Assembly: GCF_050589845.1 (NCBI RefSeq) | Contig: NZ_JBNGPA010000022.1 | Coordinates: forward strand, 18,581-82,580 | Direction: 5' to 3' | DNA from: Carboxylicivirga agarovorans | GTDB taxonomy: Bacteria > Bacteroidota > Bacteroidia > Bacteroidales > Marinilabiliaceae | Length of the DNA: 64,000 bases | Shown here: piece after piece, positions 45,467-54,696 of the stretch | Layout of the letters: every line of letters begins with the position of its first letter | How positions within the stretch are numbered: the first letter of the stretch is position 1 | Notes under the pieces: model-generated | Seen by the model: the letters and a program-made list of their open reading frames with translations, nothing else | Databases searched by the model: none | What the model was told of the DNA's origin: nothing | Translations under genes and position numbers: made by a program

Positions 45467-46747
45467 TTATTTTTTAATGATCTTTGTTGTTGCGCCATTA
45501 ACAGACACAAAATAGATACCTTTTGGCAATTCTGATACGTTTATTGTTCCATTGGAAGCCACAACCTTTTTAAGCAAACTACCTGCAGTATTATAAATAC
45601 TTACTGATGTTCCACTCTCCATATTACTAATGTTTAAAATATCGGTTACTGGGTTTGGATAGACTGAAAGTCTTTCGGCTTTAGCTTCAGTAATGGCTGT
45701 TGCCGATTTTAAATTTGGCCCCATAACATCATCAATATAGTATGAGTTTAAATCGCCGTCGCCACCAGCCGGATAAATGAATACATGCTTATACTCGGCA
45801 TCTTTTAATCCTGTAAATACATATGTTAAGGTCTGCCATGTATCCACTTCGGTAACATCCTGCCATATTTCAGCCTTGTTTGGCGCATTATCAGAGTCTC
45901 TATCATCAGCAATTTTTAACAAGAAGCCTTTGGTTGCAGGTGAATAAGCTTTAATACTAAAAGCTGCTTTACCATCAATAATCTCAATAGACTCGCTTAG
46001 TTCAAAATGAATTCTGTCCCAATTACCCCAACCACTAGCTGTTGGTTTTACAAATTCAAATACCTGATTGGTACCTCCTGCAGGATTATCTATAATATTA
46101 AATACCGGTGCAGGATCACCCATGGTCTCCACAACTGTACAAACACTTGTTCCATCAAAATCATTCAGCATATTTACTGGTACAGGATCTGGTAAAACAG
46201 CTGAGCCATTTGCAGCTCCGGCAATATCATCAACGTAATATATTGAGGTACCATCATCACCAAAATTAGTAAAGATGGACAATCCTTCATAATGACCGTA
46301 TACTACCGGTTTATCGGCATTGGGCCAGCCATTTGCAGCACCTGTAAAGTCAAGTGTTATGGTCTGCCAACCAATGGCTCCATCTGTAGTAAACTCCATT
46401 TCGATAGGGTATCCACCATTTTTATCTTTACTGATCTGAAATAAGCCTTTCATGACAACTGCCTCAGATGTATAAATTTCAAAAGTAAAGGTTTTGTTAG
46501 CCGTTGTCATATCGATATATGTATCAAGATCAATATCGATGCGACTGTTCCATTGATCTGTTCCTCCTACAATTTTTCCAACATTATCTGTTGCATCGGT
46601 AGGGCTGACAGCCAGGCTATAAACAGATCCACCATCGCCAACAAAAGCATCGTCAGCAACATCTTCAAAATCAATAGGTAAACTTTGAGCCATTGTCATA
46701 CCAATGGACATCATTAAAATTGCAAAACATGTAAAAATTCTTTTCAT
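45467..46747 (-). CDS. Secreted T9SS protein with two CBM-like domains
   Basis: 426 residues, signal peptide MKRIFTCFAILMMSIGMTMAQ. Two related beta-sandwich domains: about 24-178 (LPIDFEDVADDAF...SIYYVDDIAG) and about 188-345 (MLNDFDGTSVC...SYYIDDVMGP). Each starts with an FE/FDG motif and ends with a Y-x-DD strand, as in galactose-binding-like carbohydrate-binding modules. A T9SS sorting domain is at about 352-426 (SVYPNPVTDILNI...LPKGIYFVSVNG). No catalytic domain. In PUL 2 between GH3 and GH30, it is likely an extracellular binding protein for the beta-glucan. The exact CBM family is not recognised. Confidence 0.85.
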   Translation of the reverse strand: MKRIFTCFAILMMSIGMTMAQSLPIDFEDVADDAFVGDGGSVYSLAVSPTDATDNVGKIVGGTDQWNSRIDIDLDTYIDMTTANKTFTFEIYTSEAVVMKGLFQISKDKNGGYPIEMEFTTDGAIGWQTITLDFTGAANGWPNADKPVVYGHYEGLSIFTNFGDDGTSIYYVDDIAGAANGSAVLPDPVPVNMLNDFDGTSVCTVVETMGDPAPVFNIIDNPAGGTNQVFEFVKPTASGWGNWDRIHFELSESIEIIDGKAAFSIKAYSPATKGFLLKIADDRDSDNAPNKAEIWQDVTEVDTWQTLTYVFTGLKDAEYKHVFIYPAGGDGDLNSYYIDDVMGPNLKSATAITEAKAERLSVYPNPVTDILNISNMESGTSVSIYNTAGSLLKKVVASNGTINVSELPKGIYFVSVNGATTKIIKK

Positions 46748-47004
46748 GATTTTTGTATTAAAGGATTATTAACTGGTTTGTATTCCACGTTTGGAATGGA
46801 TTATTCACAAAAACTAATTACAATTCTAACTTTTGATTATTACCTTAATTGAACCTTACCTCACTGCACCTATCTTTCTCAATTAGCTGTCAAAGCATGC
46901 TAATTTGTTTCAAAAAGTATCAAGCAAAAGCCTGGTTGAAGTGGTATTATATGTGCATATTGAGAAGCTAAAAATGGTTGTTAAACCGTTTTAACTTGCT
47001 TGTA

Positions 47005-49347
47005 TTATCTATCCATAATTGTTTCTTTATTTTTAAGTGCATTGGTCCATTTACAACTTTGCATAGCGCTTATCATTAGCACTTCACTGCCAAGCTGTAT
47101 CTTAAATTCTCCCTCTTCAAGCACCCAGTCTCCATCCAGATTTACAAATGCAAGATCTGAGGCTTTGATTTTTATTTGAACCGTCCTGGTTTCGCCTGGC
47201 TGTAGTTCTACCTTCTCAAATCCCTTTAAACGTCTGTTATCAGGTGTAATAGAAGCATATAAATCAGATGCGAACAGTAATACTGTTTCTTTACCAGCCC
47301 TTTGTCCTGTGTTTGTAATATCCACAGAGAATGTTAAACTGTCTGATGGGCTGAAACTGGGTTTATCGACTTTAAGCTTACTATAGGCAAAAGTTGTATA
47401 ACTCAGTCCATGCCCAAAGTCGTATTGTAAATCTTTTACTGCACCATAGTTATAAGCCCCTTGCATATCGGTTCTGTTTTCTGCCGGTTTATAATCGTAA
47501 TTCATCAATGAATTTGGATACTTAGGGTAGGTATAGGGCAGTTTCCCGGATGGGTTAGTGATACCAAACAAAATATCAGCTGTTACCTCTCCTCCAAATG
47601 TACCAGGCAAATAAGTCTGTACTACAGCATTGACCAATGGTTCAATATCAGAAATGCTACGTGGGCGACCCTCATTTAAAACCAGTACGACAGGCTTTCC
47701 TGTTTTAGCTAATTCCTTAACCAGGTTTCGTTGGTTTTCGGATAGTGACAGGTCATTTAAGTCACCCGGCTTCTCCGTGTAGGTATTCTCTCCAAGGCAA
47801 GCGATAATGACATCGGCGTTTTGTGCTGCATTTACTGCTTCAGCTATGTTAGTTGTTTCCTCTTTCCAATAAGCATTTTTTCGATAAGATACCCCAGGGG
47901 CATAAACCACCTTGGAAGCATGTGCTTTGATAGATGTTAAGAATGTATTTTTATTATCGATAAAACGTTCCACTCCATCTCCTTGCCATGATAGTGTCCA
48001 GCCCCCCTGCAGTGTGCGTAAAGAATGTGCATTGGGTCCTGTAAGCAAAATACGTTGTTCAGGAGAAAGAGGAAGTATATTATTGTCATTCTTTAATAGT
48101 GTTATTGATTCCTCTGCTGTTTCCCGTGCTATAACTTTGTGTTCTTCGCTGGCAAAATTTGTATACCGAGTATGGTCAAACACTGGTTTTTCAAATAAAC
48201 CTAAACGGTATTTCAGGCGTAATATACGACGCACCGCATCGTTTAAGCGGTCCATGGATATTTCACCTTCATCAACCAATTCGACCAAATAATCAGTGTA
48301 ACAAACATCATATGGTACCATTGCCACATCAATTCCTGCATTAAAAGCTATTTTGATCGCTTCCTTATCGTTTTTTGCAATACGATCACGTTCATACAGG
48401 TTATTAATATCCTGCCAATCGGTCACAACCACCCCATCAAAATTCAGGTCTTGCTTCAACATTTGCGTGATCAGATTATAACTGGCATGTACTGATTCTC
48501 CATTCACAATGCCTGAATTGACCATAACGGTAAGTGCACCTTCTTCAACGGCTCTCACAAAAGGCTCATAGTGCTTTTCAATCAATTCCTGTAATGGAAT
48601 ATTGGCTGGTGTTCTGTCTTTACCATTAACAGGTGAACCATAGCCCAGGTAATGTTTCAGGCAGGCTGCCACATGATGCTGTCCTATTGTATCTTTATTA
48701 CTACCCTGGTAACCTTTGATCACTTCTTCTCCCATTTCAGAAACCAGAAAGACATCCTCACCAAAGGTCTCCCATATTCTCGGCCATGCAGCATTTCTTC
48801 CCAGATCAAGTACTGGAGAAAAGTTCCAGGGCAGATTTGATGCTCGTGTTTCGTATGCCGTCATTTCAGCACCTTTTCGCACTAACTCTCTGTTAAAAGT
48901 AGCCGCCTGACCTATTTGCTGCGGTAAGAATGTGGCTTTTTGTGTGTAGGTTGTTCCGTGGATCGCATCAATGCCATAAATAACAGGTATGCCAGTTGAT
49001 TCAATGGCAACTTCCTGAATGTGACTTACCACCTTGTGCCATTCTTCAATGGTAAAGGGAGTATTTGATGCCGTATTGAGAATTGAACCTGCCTTTCGGT
49101 TCACCAATACATCCGTTAACATCACTTTGTCTAACTTAAATGGAAAGTGACTGGAATATACGTTCTCCCCTTCTCCAATTACATCAAGCGTAAACTGGGC
49201 GGTCTGCCCTACTTTTTCTTCAAGGGTCATTTGTGCCATTAAGGCCTCTATCTCCATTTCATATGGAGCATTTATCTTCTCCTGCTGGCAGGAAATTAAG
49301 AAGCCACTGAGGCCAATTACCGCAGCTATGATGATTACTTTGTTCAT
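47005..49347 (-). CDS. GH3 beta-glucosidase-like lipoprotein
   Basis: 780 residues; lipobox LISC (Cys20). Barrel domain about 30-390 with PVIYGIDAIHGTTY, WPRIWETFGEDVFL, AACLKHYLGYGSP and the nucleophile in GVVVTDWQDI (Asp310). Second domain about 420-640 includes IIACLGENTYTEKPGD, which supplies the usual Glu region. The linker DFGHGLSYTTF and a fibronectin-III-like domain about 690-765 complete the normal GH3 length. In PUL 2 it should release terminal glucose from oligosaccharides cut by GH5 and GH30. It belongs to a different subgroup from the GH3 at 4362-6674. Confidence 0.94.
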   Translation of the reverse strand: MNKVIIIAAVIGLSGFLISCQQEKINAPYEMEIEALMAQMTLEEKVGQTAQFTLDVIGEGENVYSSHFPFKLDKVMLTDVLVNRKAGSILNTASNTPFTIEEWHKVVSHIQEVAIESTGIPVIYGIDAIHGTTYTQKATFLPQQIGQAATFNRELVRKGAEMTAYETRASNLPWNFSPVLDLGRNAAWPRIWETFGEDVFLVSEMGEEVIKGYQGSNKDTIGQHHVAACLKHYLGYGSPVNGKDRTPANIPLQELIEKHYEPFVRAVEEGALTVMVNSGIVNGESVHASYNLITQMLKQDLNFDGVVVTDWQDINNLYERDRIAKNDKEAIKIAFNAGIDVAMVPYDVCYTDYLVELVDEGEISMDRLNDAVRRILRLKYRLGLFEKPVFDHTRYTNFASEEHKVIARETAEESITLLKNDNNILPLSPEQRILLTGPNAHSLRTLQGGWTLSWQGDGVERFIDNKNTFLTSIKAHASKVVYAPGVSYRKNAYWKEETTNIAEAVNAAQNADVIIACLGENTYTEKPGDLNDLSLSENQRNLVKELAKTGKPVVLVLNEGRPRSISDIEPLVNAVVQTYLPGTFGGEVTADILFGITNPSGKLPYTYPKYPNSLMNYDYKPAENRTDMQGAYNYGAVKDLQYDFGHGLSYTTFAYSKLKVDKPSFSPSDSLTFSVDITNTGQRAGKETVLLFASDLYASITPDNRRLKGFEKVELQPGETRTVQIKIKASDLAFVNLDGDWVLEEGEFKIQLGSEVLMISAMQSCKWTNALKNKETIMDR

Positions 49348-49375
49348 TTTTATATTATTCTGAGAAAGTTGACCG

Positions 49376-49398
49376 GAACCTGATTATATATCAGGCTC
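49376..49398. repeat. Stem-loop between the FN3 lipoprotein and GH3 genes
   Basis: GAACCTGAT (49376-49384) and ATCAGGCTC (49390-49398) pair with one mismatch around a five-base TATAT loop. No U-tract follows on the minus strand. It lies 29 bp upstream of the GH3 start. Confidence 0.4.
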
Positions 49399-49479
49399 CT
49401 ACAACTACTTATTTCATAAAGCCAATTCTTGTTTATTAAGTCAGGATGGTTTGGTTCAGGCCGAATTTGTTTATTGGTT

Positions 49480-50139
49480 TTAATTAAGCGAAATGGTAAT
49501 AACTGCACTTCTGGACATCTGACCTCTGCTATCTATAGCCTCAACGTACCAGCTCAGCATCCCCGCATTCATGTTAGCGGTGTGAGATGTTCCTGATATG
49601 TCTCCCCGCAGTAATTCAAATGCAGAAGCTGAACCCTGCTTAGCATACAGGTCATAAGTAATACTTCCCTCACCTTCGCTTGAAGCATTCCAACTGAAAG
49701 TAAGATTACCGGCAGCCTGGTCACTTTGCGGAGCAATCAGTATTGGGCGTGATGGTAGCACACCACTCTCTCCTTCACCCATTGTAGCAAATGAAACAAT
49801 CTCACTTTTTGTGCTTGATGTACCATCATGTGCTTCAACTTGCCAGTAATATTTAGTCGATAAGGATAAATTATTAGAAGGTGAATAACGTGAATTCTCT
49901 AAATTCTCCTTTTCAATGTTCAGGTCACTCTCTGTTGTTCCCAACCATAAAGTGTAGGTAAGTACATCCTCCTCCGGGTCGCTTGCGTCCCACGAGAATA
50001 TTGGCCTTAAAGATTCACAAGTTTCTCCGTCGGCTGGTAATAAGTTGACTGGCTGATCAGGTGCCATATTAGGATCTTCAGATTTACTGCAGCCCATTAG
50101 CACCATTATGATACCGAATATATAAATGTGTTTTCGCAT
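49480..50139 (-). CDS. Lipoprotein with two fibronectin-III-like domains
   Basis: 219 residues, lipobox LMGC (Cys17) followed by SKSEDP, consistent with a surface lipoprotein. Two FN3-like domains: about 30-115 (PVNLLPADGET...STKYYWQVEAHDG...IVSFAT) and about 128-219 (PILIAPQSDQAAG...MLSWYVEAIDSRGQMSRS). No enzyme motif. It lies 20 bp after GH5 and 132 bp before GH3. Similar small Ig/FN3 lipoproteins in PULs serve as accessory glycan-binding or spacer proteins; the specific role here is unknown. Confidence 0.85.
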   Translation of the reverse strand: MRKHIYIFGIIMVLMGCSKSEDPNMAPDQPVNLLPADGETCESLRPIFSWDASDPEEDVLTYTLWLGTTESDLNIEKENLENSRYSPSNNLSLSTKYYWQVEAHDGTSSTKSEIVSFATMGEGESGVLPSRPILIAPQSDQAAGNLTFSWNASSEGEGSITYDLYAKQGSASAFELLRGDISGTSHTANMNAGMLSWYVEAIDSRGQMSRSAVITISLN

Positions 50140-50159
50140 AACTTCTTTGTTTAATAAGC

Positions 50160-53100
50160 CTATCGAAGGATAAATCTGATGGTTTCTATTATACTATCGC
50201 TGCTTACTTTCAATACATAAACACCTTTCTTAAGATGATTAATTTGTACAGTCATTGAGCCACTGGCCGTTTTTCTCTGTTCCGATAAAATATGCTGTCC
50301 ATTGATGGAGTATATGTCCAAAGTATATGCCTGTTCTTCAGCATGGGTCGGACAAGTGATATTCAAAACCCCATCACTTACGGGATTGGGAAAAATATCA
50401 ACTGCATTAATCGTAAATGATAACTGAGCATCTTCAGAACATTGATTACTATCCATCACCGAGGCTGTATATGTTCCTGATGCCAGATTCTTAAGTGTTA
50501 ATGCAGAAGACTGACTGACGTAGGTTTGTCCGTTTAAGATGATGCTATATGGCGCTTCTCCTCCTTCAATGGTAAAAGATACTTTGCTGCCCGACACCAT
50601 GGCTTTACTATAAAGAGCCTGCGCCTCATTCAATATCACCTTATGATGGCTGTGGTAATTATTAACCGATGTGACCATCAGCTCATATTCTCCGGCAGAC
50701 AGATCCGTAATTGTATAAGCATTATTCTGACTAACCGGGTGAATCTGACCATTATTTATTACAACATCTACCGGTGCAAGCTTACTTATTATGGTAATGC
50801 TCCCATCTGCCAGTTGATGACATGATGGAGCAACATAGGACAGTTGAAAATTATCAGCTGAAAAAATCTCATCAGGATCATCAGAGATCACCTCTCCAAC
50901 CTGTTTAAACTCAAACCAGTTAAGATTATGTTCCTGTTGTTCTACTTTAAATCGCAACACGTAATTTCCCTTATTCAGCAAAACAGAAGGTCCGTTCTGC
51001 GTTTGCCATGTTGCCCAACCTCCTGTACTGCTTAAACTAACTGTAGCAAGTTTTTCAAAGCTTACACCATTATCACTGCTTAACCACATGGACAGCCTTG
51101 GTGCATTATTTTCTGATGCAACACGCATGCTTAGGTCATAATAGGCCGTATTTTGAATACTAACCAGGTAATCCAAAAAATAACCATCACGGGCATACGA
51201 TGAATTTTGTCCTCCTCCAACATCAGAAGTATTTTCAAAGGTAAAGCCATGGTTATAATGAAAGGCTTCTGCTTCAATCTTACCCGGTATGGCATGGCGC
51301 AATGGTAAATTATTTTGTATCGCCAAATTAGAAAAGGAAGCCAATTCTTCTGCGCCTGATTTAACACTGCTTCCATTATAGCTTAAGTGCATGACATCAA
51401 AAAAGGTAAAGGCTGAAGCCGTGGTCAAAATCAATACTTTTGAGTTTTCGGGGTGAAGCCCGACAGCGGTTAATGGAAAATCAGCACCATTTTCATCAGA
51501 TAATCCAAAGTCACTGATTTGCAAAGTATTTACTGACGTTACCTCTTTATTAAGTGTCAGATAAACTTTGGATCCATACTCATCAGAGCTGGCAGAGAAA
51601 GCTTTAAACCCAACACTACTTACCGGCTGAGGATCAACAAATTCGAAATAATTAAGATTGGCACCTCCCTGCTCTAAATAAAATACGATTTTCACCTCTC
51701 CGACAGGTAAGATAATATCCTTAAAGGTCGTTGTTGTCCAGCTTTCATAGCCTCCTGTTGATGGTAACTCCAATATTGATGCTGCATCAATGTCATTGAC
51801 CATTAATTTAACTTTTGCCTTATTACCTGCATGGCGAATATTAAGGGTATATGCTTGCTCTGTAGCCTCGGTATTGCTAACAGTGTATTGTAACCATTCA
51901 TCATCAGCTGTCCATCCAACATTATAGGGAGCCCCTGCCAATGAACCATCCTGATTGACATCAGAACAGTGCTGAATATCGACACCATCACTTCGGTATG
52001 CCCAACCTGTGTTCCAGTCGGTATAATCAGTTACCAGGCTTAGATTGGCAGTATCTGTATCCCAATACGCATAACCATTACGTCCCATATCATAGTCGGC
52101 AAACCATGTTTTATCACCAATTTCATGCTTTTTGTACGGCTTTGTATCATAGCTATGTGGCTGACGAAGCATGGCATCAAGGACATCGTACATGACACGT
52201 ATGTTTTCTATTTTATGATTGTTTGCCCAATCGGTCACTGCATCAATGGCAGCTTGTCCTGTAACATCATCTGATGTTTCACTGCTTCTCCAACCATCGA
52301 TCAGCTTTTTATATGATTCAGGCTCCTCAACAAACATCACATTGTTAATGCCATTCTTTTTAACAGGCCACCATGACCAGCCAATATCCTTGCTTTCACA
52401 AAGTTGAATCAGATGTGTATACCACACATTGGAATTTTCACCACTTTCGCCTAACCAAAGTGGCACATTGTGTTGTTCACTTTTTGCGATGATCCAATCG
52501 AGTGAATTGGCATCTACATTGTTCCAGTACTTATGAAAACTGATTACCAGGTTATCATCCCACAAAGGATCAGGAAGTCCGTCATAATTATTCGCCCAAT
52601 CGTTCCCTTCTAAAAAGATGATGTGATCATCTCCCGTTGAGCGGATCGCATCGGTACATTCTTTGAGCAAACTCCACAACATCTCATTACCATTATCTTT
52701 TAGTTCGCTCCAGTTTGTTTCATTCAACAGGTCGTACCCTCCAATCCAGGACTCGTCTTTATAACGTTCTGCCAGCTTTTTCCATAAGGCAACCATTTTA
52801 TGTCGGTTATTAACATCTTCCCATAAAGATGGTTTGCCGGCATCGTAGTCACTAATATCAGCATTACGTCCCTGTCCGCCCGGTGCCGCATGTAAATCCA
52901 ATATCAGGTACATATTGTTTGCTTCACACCAACTTAAGACATCATCTACACGGTCGAAACCACTTTGATGCCATGTGTAGGTCTTATTATTAAGGTCAGC
53001 AGCACTTTCTTCTTCAATTGGTGGTGTAAACTGGTTATAATGCATAGCCAGTCGCAAGCTATTAAAACCCCATTTGGCCATAGAATCTACATCAGCTTTT

Positions 53101-53378
53101 GTCATGTGATTATCCCACCACAGTTCGAAGAATTCATCTGTAGCGGTCTCTCCTATCACTTCGATCAACTTATTCCGAAACTCATGCTGCGTACCTGCTA
53201 CGCCAGCTGTTTTCATCATGTACCCTTCCATCAGCACCCAGTTACCGGTTCCAATACCTCGCAGAATAACCTTATTACCCTGATCATCCTTAATTAGGCG
53301 GCCATCGGTGGTGAGTGTCTGGGCATTGACGACAGCTATGCTAAACACCATTATTATTAAAAAGAGTATCTGTTTCAT
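50160..53378 (-). CDS. Multidomain GH5 glycoside hydrolase with CBM6-like and T9SS domains
   Basis: 1072 residues from the start at 53378 (53381 equally possible), signal peptide ending AVVNAQ. GH5 barrel about 25-365: VILRGIGTGNWVLMEGYM, NSLRLAMHY, LILDLHAAPGGQG, acid/base in GGYDLLNETNW (Glu220), FHKYW, nucleophile in LWLGESGEN (Glu311). CBM6-like domain about 425-582 (WFADYDMGRNGYAYWD), Ig-like about 585-690, second CBM6-like about 690-830 (KIEAEAFHYNHG), SprB-like repeat region about 845-995 and a T9SS sorting domain about 1000-1072 (IFPNPVSDGVLNI). Probably a secreted or cell-surface endo- or exo-beta-glucanase (GH5_46-like is my best guess). With GH30 and GH3 it points to laminarin-type or beta-1,6-glucan use. 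Confidence 0.92.
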   Translation of the reverse strand: MKQILFLIIMVFSIAVVNAQTLTTDGRLIKDDQGNKVILRGIGTGNWVLMEGYMMKTAGVAGTQHEFRNKLIEVIGETATDEFFELWWDNHMTKADVDSMAKWGFNSLRLAMHYNQFTPPIEEESAADLNNKTYTWHQSGFDRVDDVLSWCEANNMYLILDLHAAPGGQGRNADISDYDAGKPSLWEDVNNRHKMVALWKKLAERYKDESWIGGYDLLNETNWSELKDNGNEMLWSLLKECTDAIRSTGDDHIIFLEGNDWANNYDGLPDPLWDDNLVISFHKYWNNVDANSLDWIIAKSEQHNVPLWLGESGENSNVWYTHLIQLCESKDIGWSWWPVKKNGINNVMFVEEPESYKKLIDGWRSSETSDDVTGQAAIDAVTDWANNHKIENIRVMYDVLDAMLRQPHSYDTKPYKKHEIGDKTWFADYDMGRNGYAYWDTDTANLSLVTDYTDWNTGWAYRSDGVDIQHCSDVNQDGSLAGAPYNVGWTADDEWLQYTVSNTEATEQAYTLNIRHAGNKAKVKLMVNDIDAASILELPSTGGYESWTTTTFKDIILPVGEVKIVFYLEQGGANLNYFEFVDPQPVSSVGFKAFSASSDEYGSKVYLTLNKEVTSVNTLQISDFGLSDENGADFPLTAVGLHPENSKVLILTTASAFTFFDVMHLSYNGSSVKSGAEELASFSNLAIQNNLPLRHAIPGKIEAEAFHYNHGFTFENTSDVGGGQNSSYARDGYFLDYLVSIQNTAYYDLSMRVASENNAPRLSMWLSSDNGVSFEKLATVSLSSTGGWATWQTQNGPSVLLNKGNYVLRFKVEQQEHNLNWFEFKQVGEVISDDPDEIFSADNFQLSYVAPSCHQLADGSITIISKLAPVDVVINNGQIHPVSQNNAYTITDLSAGEYELMVTSVNNYHSHHKVILNEAQALYSKAMVSGSKVSFTIEGGEAPYSIILNGQTYVSQSSALTLKNLASGTYTASVMDSNQCSEDAQLSFTINAVDIFPNPVSDGVLNITCPTHAEEQAYTLDIYSINGQHILSEQRKTASGSMTVQINHLKKGVYVLKVSSDSIIETIRFILR

Positions 53379-53403
53379 CATGTTTTTTTTAGTCGACAGC
53401 AAT

Positions 53404-53420
53404 AATTGCTTCAAGCAATT
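53404..53420. promoter_or_regulatory. 17-bp palindrome upstream of GH5
   Basis: AATTGCTT-C-AAGCAATT is a perfect odd-length palindrome 23-26 bp before the GH5 start. Possible operator or RNA hairpin over the leader; no regulator is assigned. Confidence 0.35.
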
Positions 53421-53450
53421 AGCCCATTCAATTATTACTTAAATTGGAAT

Positions 53451-53480
53451 TAAGGAGGTAAACAGGCACCTACCTCCTTA
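53451..53480 (-). terminator. Strong stem-loop after the second PKD lipoprotein gene
   Basis: TAAGGAGGTA (53451-53460) and TACCTCCTTA (53471-53480) form a perfect 10-bp stem with a ten-base loop, 17 bp after the stop at 53498. There is no good U-tract, so partial termination or 3-prime mRNA stabilisation is more likely than full termination. Confidence 0.5.
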
Positions 53481-53497
53481 GCTATTCTGATACTTTA

Positions 53498-54676
53498 TTA
53501 TGGCTTTTTAATTCCCGGATACTCTTTCTTTAAAACGATATCATCAACGTAAATAACGCCGCTAGTTCCTTTACCATGACTAAACATCACCCATAAATGT
53601 CTGATATCATTGGCATCAATTTTACTGTGAGAGAAATCCCTGGAAGAGAAGTCAAATGACAGATCAACCCAGGTATCGGTAGATGTAATGGTGTGTTCAA
53701 CCTCAACTCTCCCATCCCAGTCATCGATCGTTGTCAAACCAACCTTTAATAAACGCTCGTTTTCAGGCATATTAAAGTTGTAGTCAGTACCTCCGATATT
53801 GACAGTACTTCCCTCAAGGTAGACGCGCAAAGCCACTTCACTGAACTCACTTGAAAAATCGAGGAAGTCACTTGATATTCCATAACGGGCTTCTGTCCAC
53901 CAGCCGCCTGTTTTCCCCATCAGCAACACATTACTTCCACCGAATGAGTAGGGATTGGTATCAGGATTGTAATCATTAAGAAGTTTGGTGTCACCATTAC
54001 CTTCACCCCATGCACCGGCAAAAACATTGCTATCAAAATCATTAAAAACAATGCTTTGTTTTTGTATGTCGCCATTTTCAATTGTCACTGTAGCTTCAGC
54101 ACTCAAGATGGCTTCCTGAACCGCAGCCTCAAACTTCACTTTATAATTTCCGGCATCAAGATAACGCACTGTAATATCAGTATCTGTTGTATTAACCCAA
54201 ACTCCATCACCAAAGTCCCAACGACTATTGGTAAACACAGTTGACGCATCAGCATTTATTTGTAACTGTCTTAAATTCTCTTCTCCGGCAACACCAGGTG
54301 TTGAAACATCAGTTACAACAATAAGATCATCTGCCTGGACGTTGATCTCATCAAAGGTTTCAACATTCACCCTGTTCCCATAAACGGCTGTTACTTTGGG
54401 CTCATAAGTTCCGTTCTCTGTATAAATGAATACACCAGACTCCTGACGCACTGTGGTTCCGTTACCAAAATCCCACTCGATGTAGCTCAAACCAGGAGTA
54501 TTATTCTCAAACGCATAGCTATTGGCAATTCCAATCTCATCAGACACATTTGTAAAGGTCACATCAAGGTCGATAAGATTCTCACTCCAGTCTTTTGGAT
54601 TTTTTTCGTCTTCACAAGCGACTGTCAATGTTAACAGTGCAATTGCGATAGTATATATTATTTTTTTCATTTTCAT
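53498..54676 (-). CDS. PKD-domain surface glycan-binding lipoprotein (SGBP), distal copy
   Basis: 392 residues; lipobox TVAC (Cys21) followed by EDEKNPKD, a surface-export-like acidic signal. Two PKD domains: about 35-115 (YIEWDFGNGTTVRQESGVFIYTENGTY) and about 120-205 (SRWDFGDGVWVNTTD...YLDAGNYKVKF). The C-terminal sandwich about 212-385 (VFNDFDSNVFAGAWG...GTSGVIYVDDIVL) probably binds glycan. The order susC-susD-SGBP matches PULs for laminarin and other beta-glucans. It is a paralogue of the preceding gene 54697-55677, 20 bp away, with an extra PKD domain. No enzyme motif. Confidence 0.9.
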   Translation of the reverse strand: MKMKKIIYTIAIALLTLTVACEDEKNPKDWSENLIDLDVTFTNVSDEIGIANSYAFENNTPGLSYIEWDFGNGTTVRQESGVFIYTENGTYEPKVTAVYGNRVNVETFDEINVQADDLIVVTDVSTPGVAGEENLRQLQINADASTVFTNSRWDFGDGVWVNTTDTDITVRYLDAGNYKVKFEAAVQEAILSAEATVTIENGDIQKQSIVFNDFDSNVFAGAWGEGNGDTKLLNDYNPDTNPYSFGGSNVLLMGKTGGWWTEARYGISSDFLDFSSEFSEVALRVYLEGSTVNIGGTDYNFNMPENERLLKVGLTTIDDWDGRVEVEHTITSTDTWVDLSFDFSSRDFSHSKIDANDIRHLWVMFSHGKGTSGVIYVDDIVLKKEYPGIKKP

Positions 54677-54696
54677 TACGTTTTAGAATGCATTCT

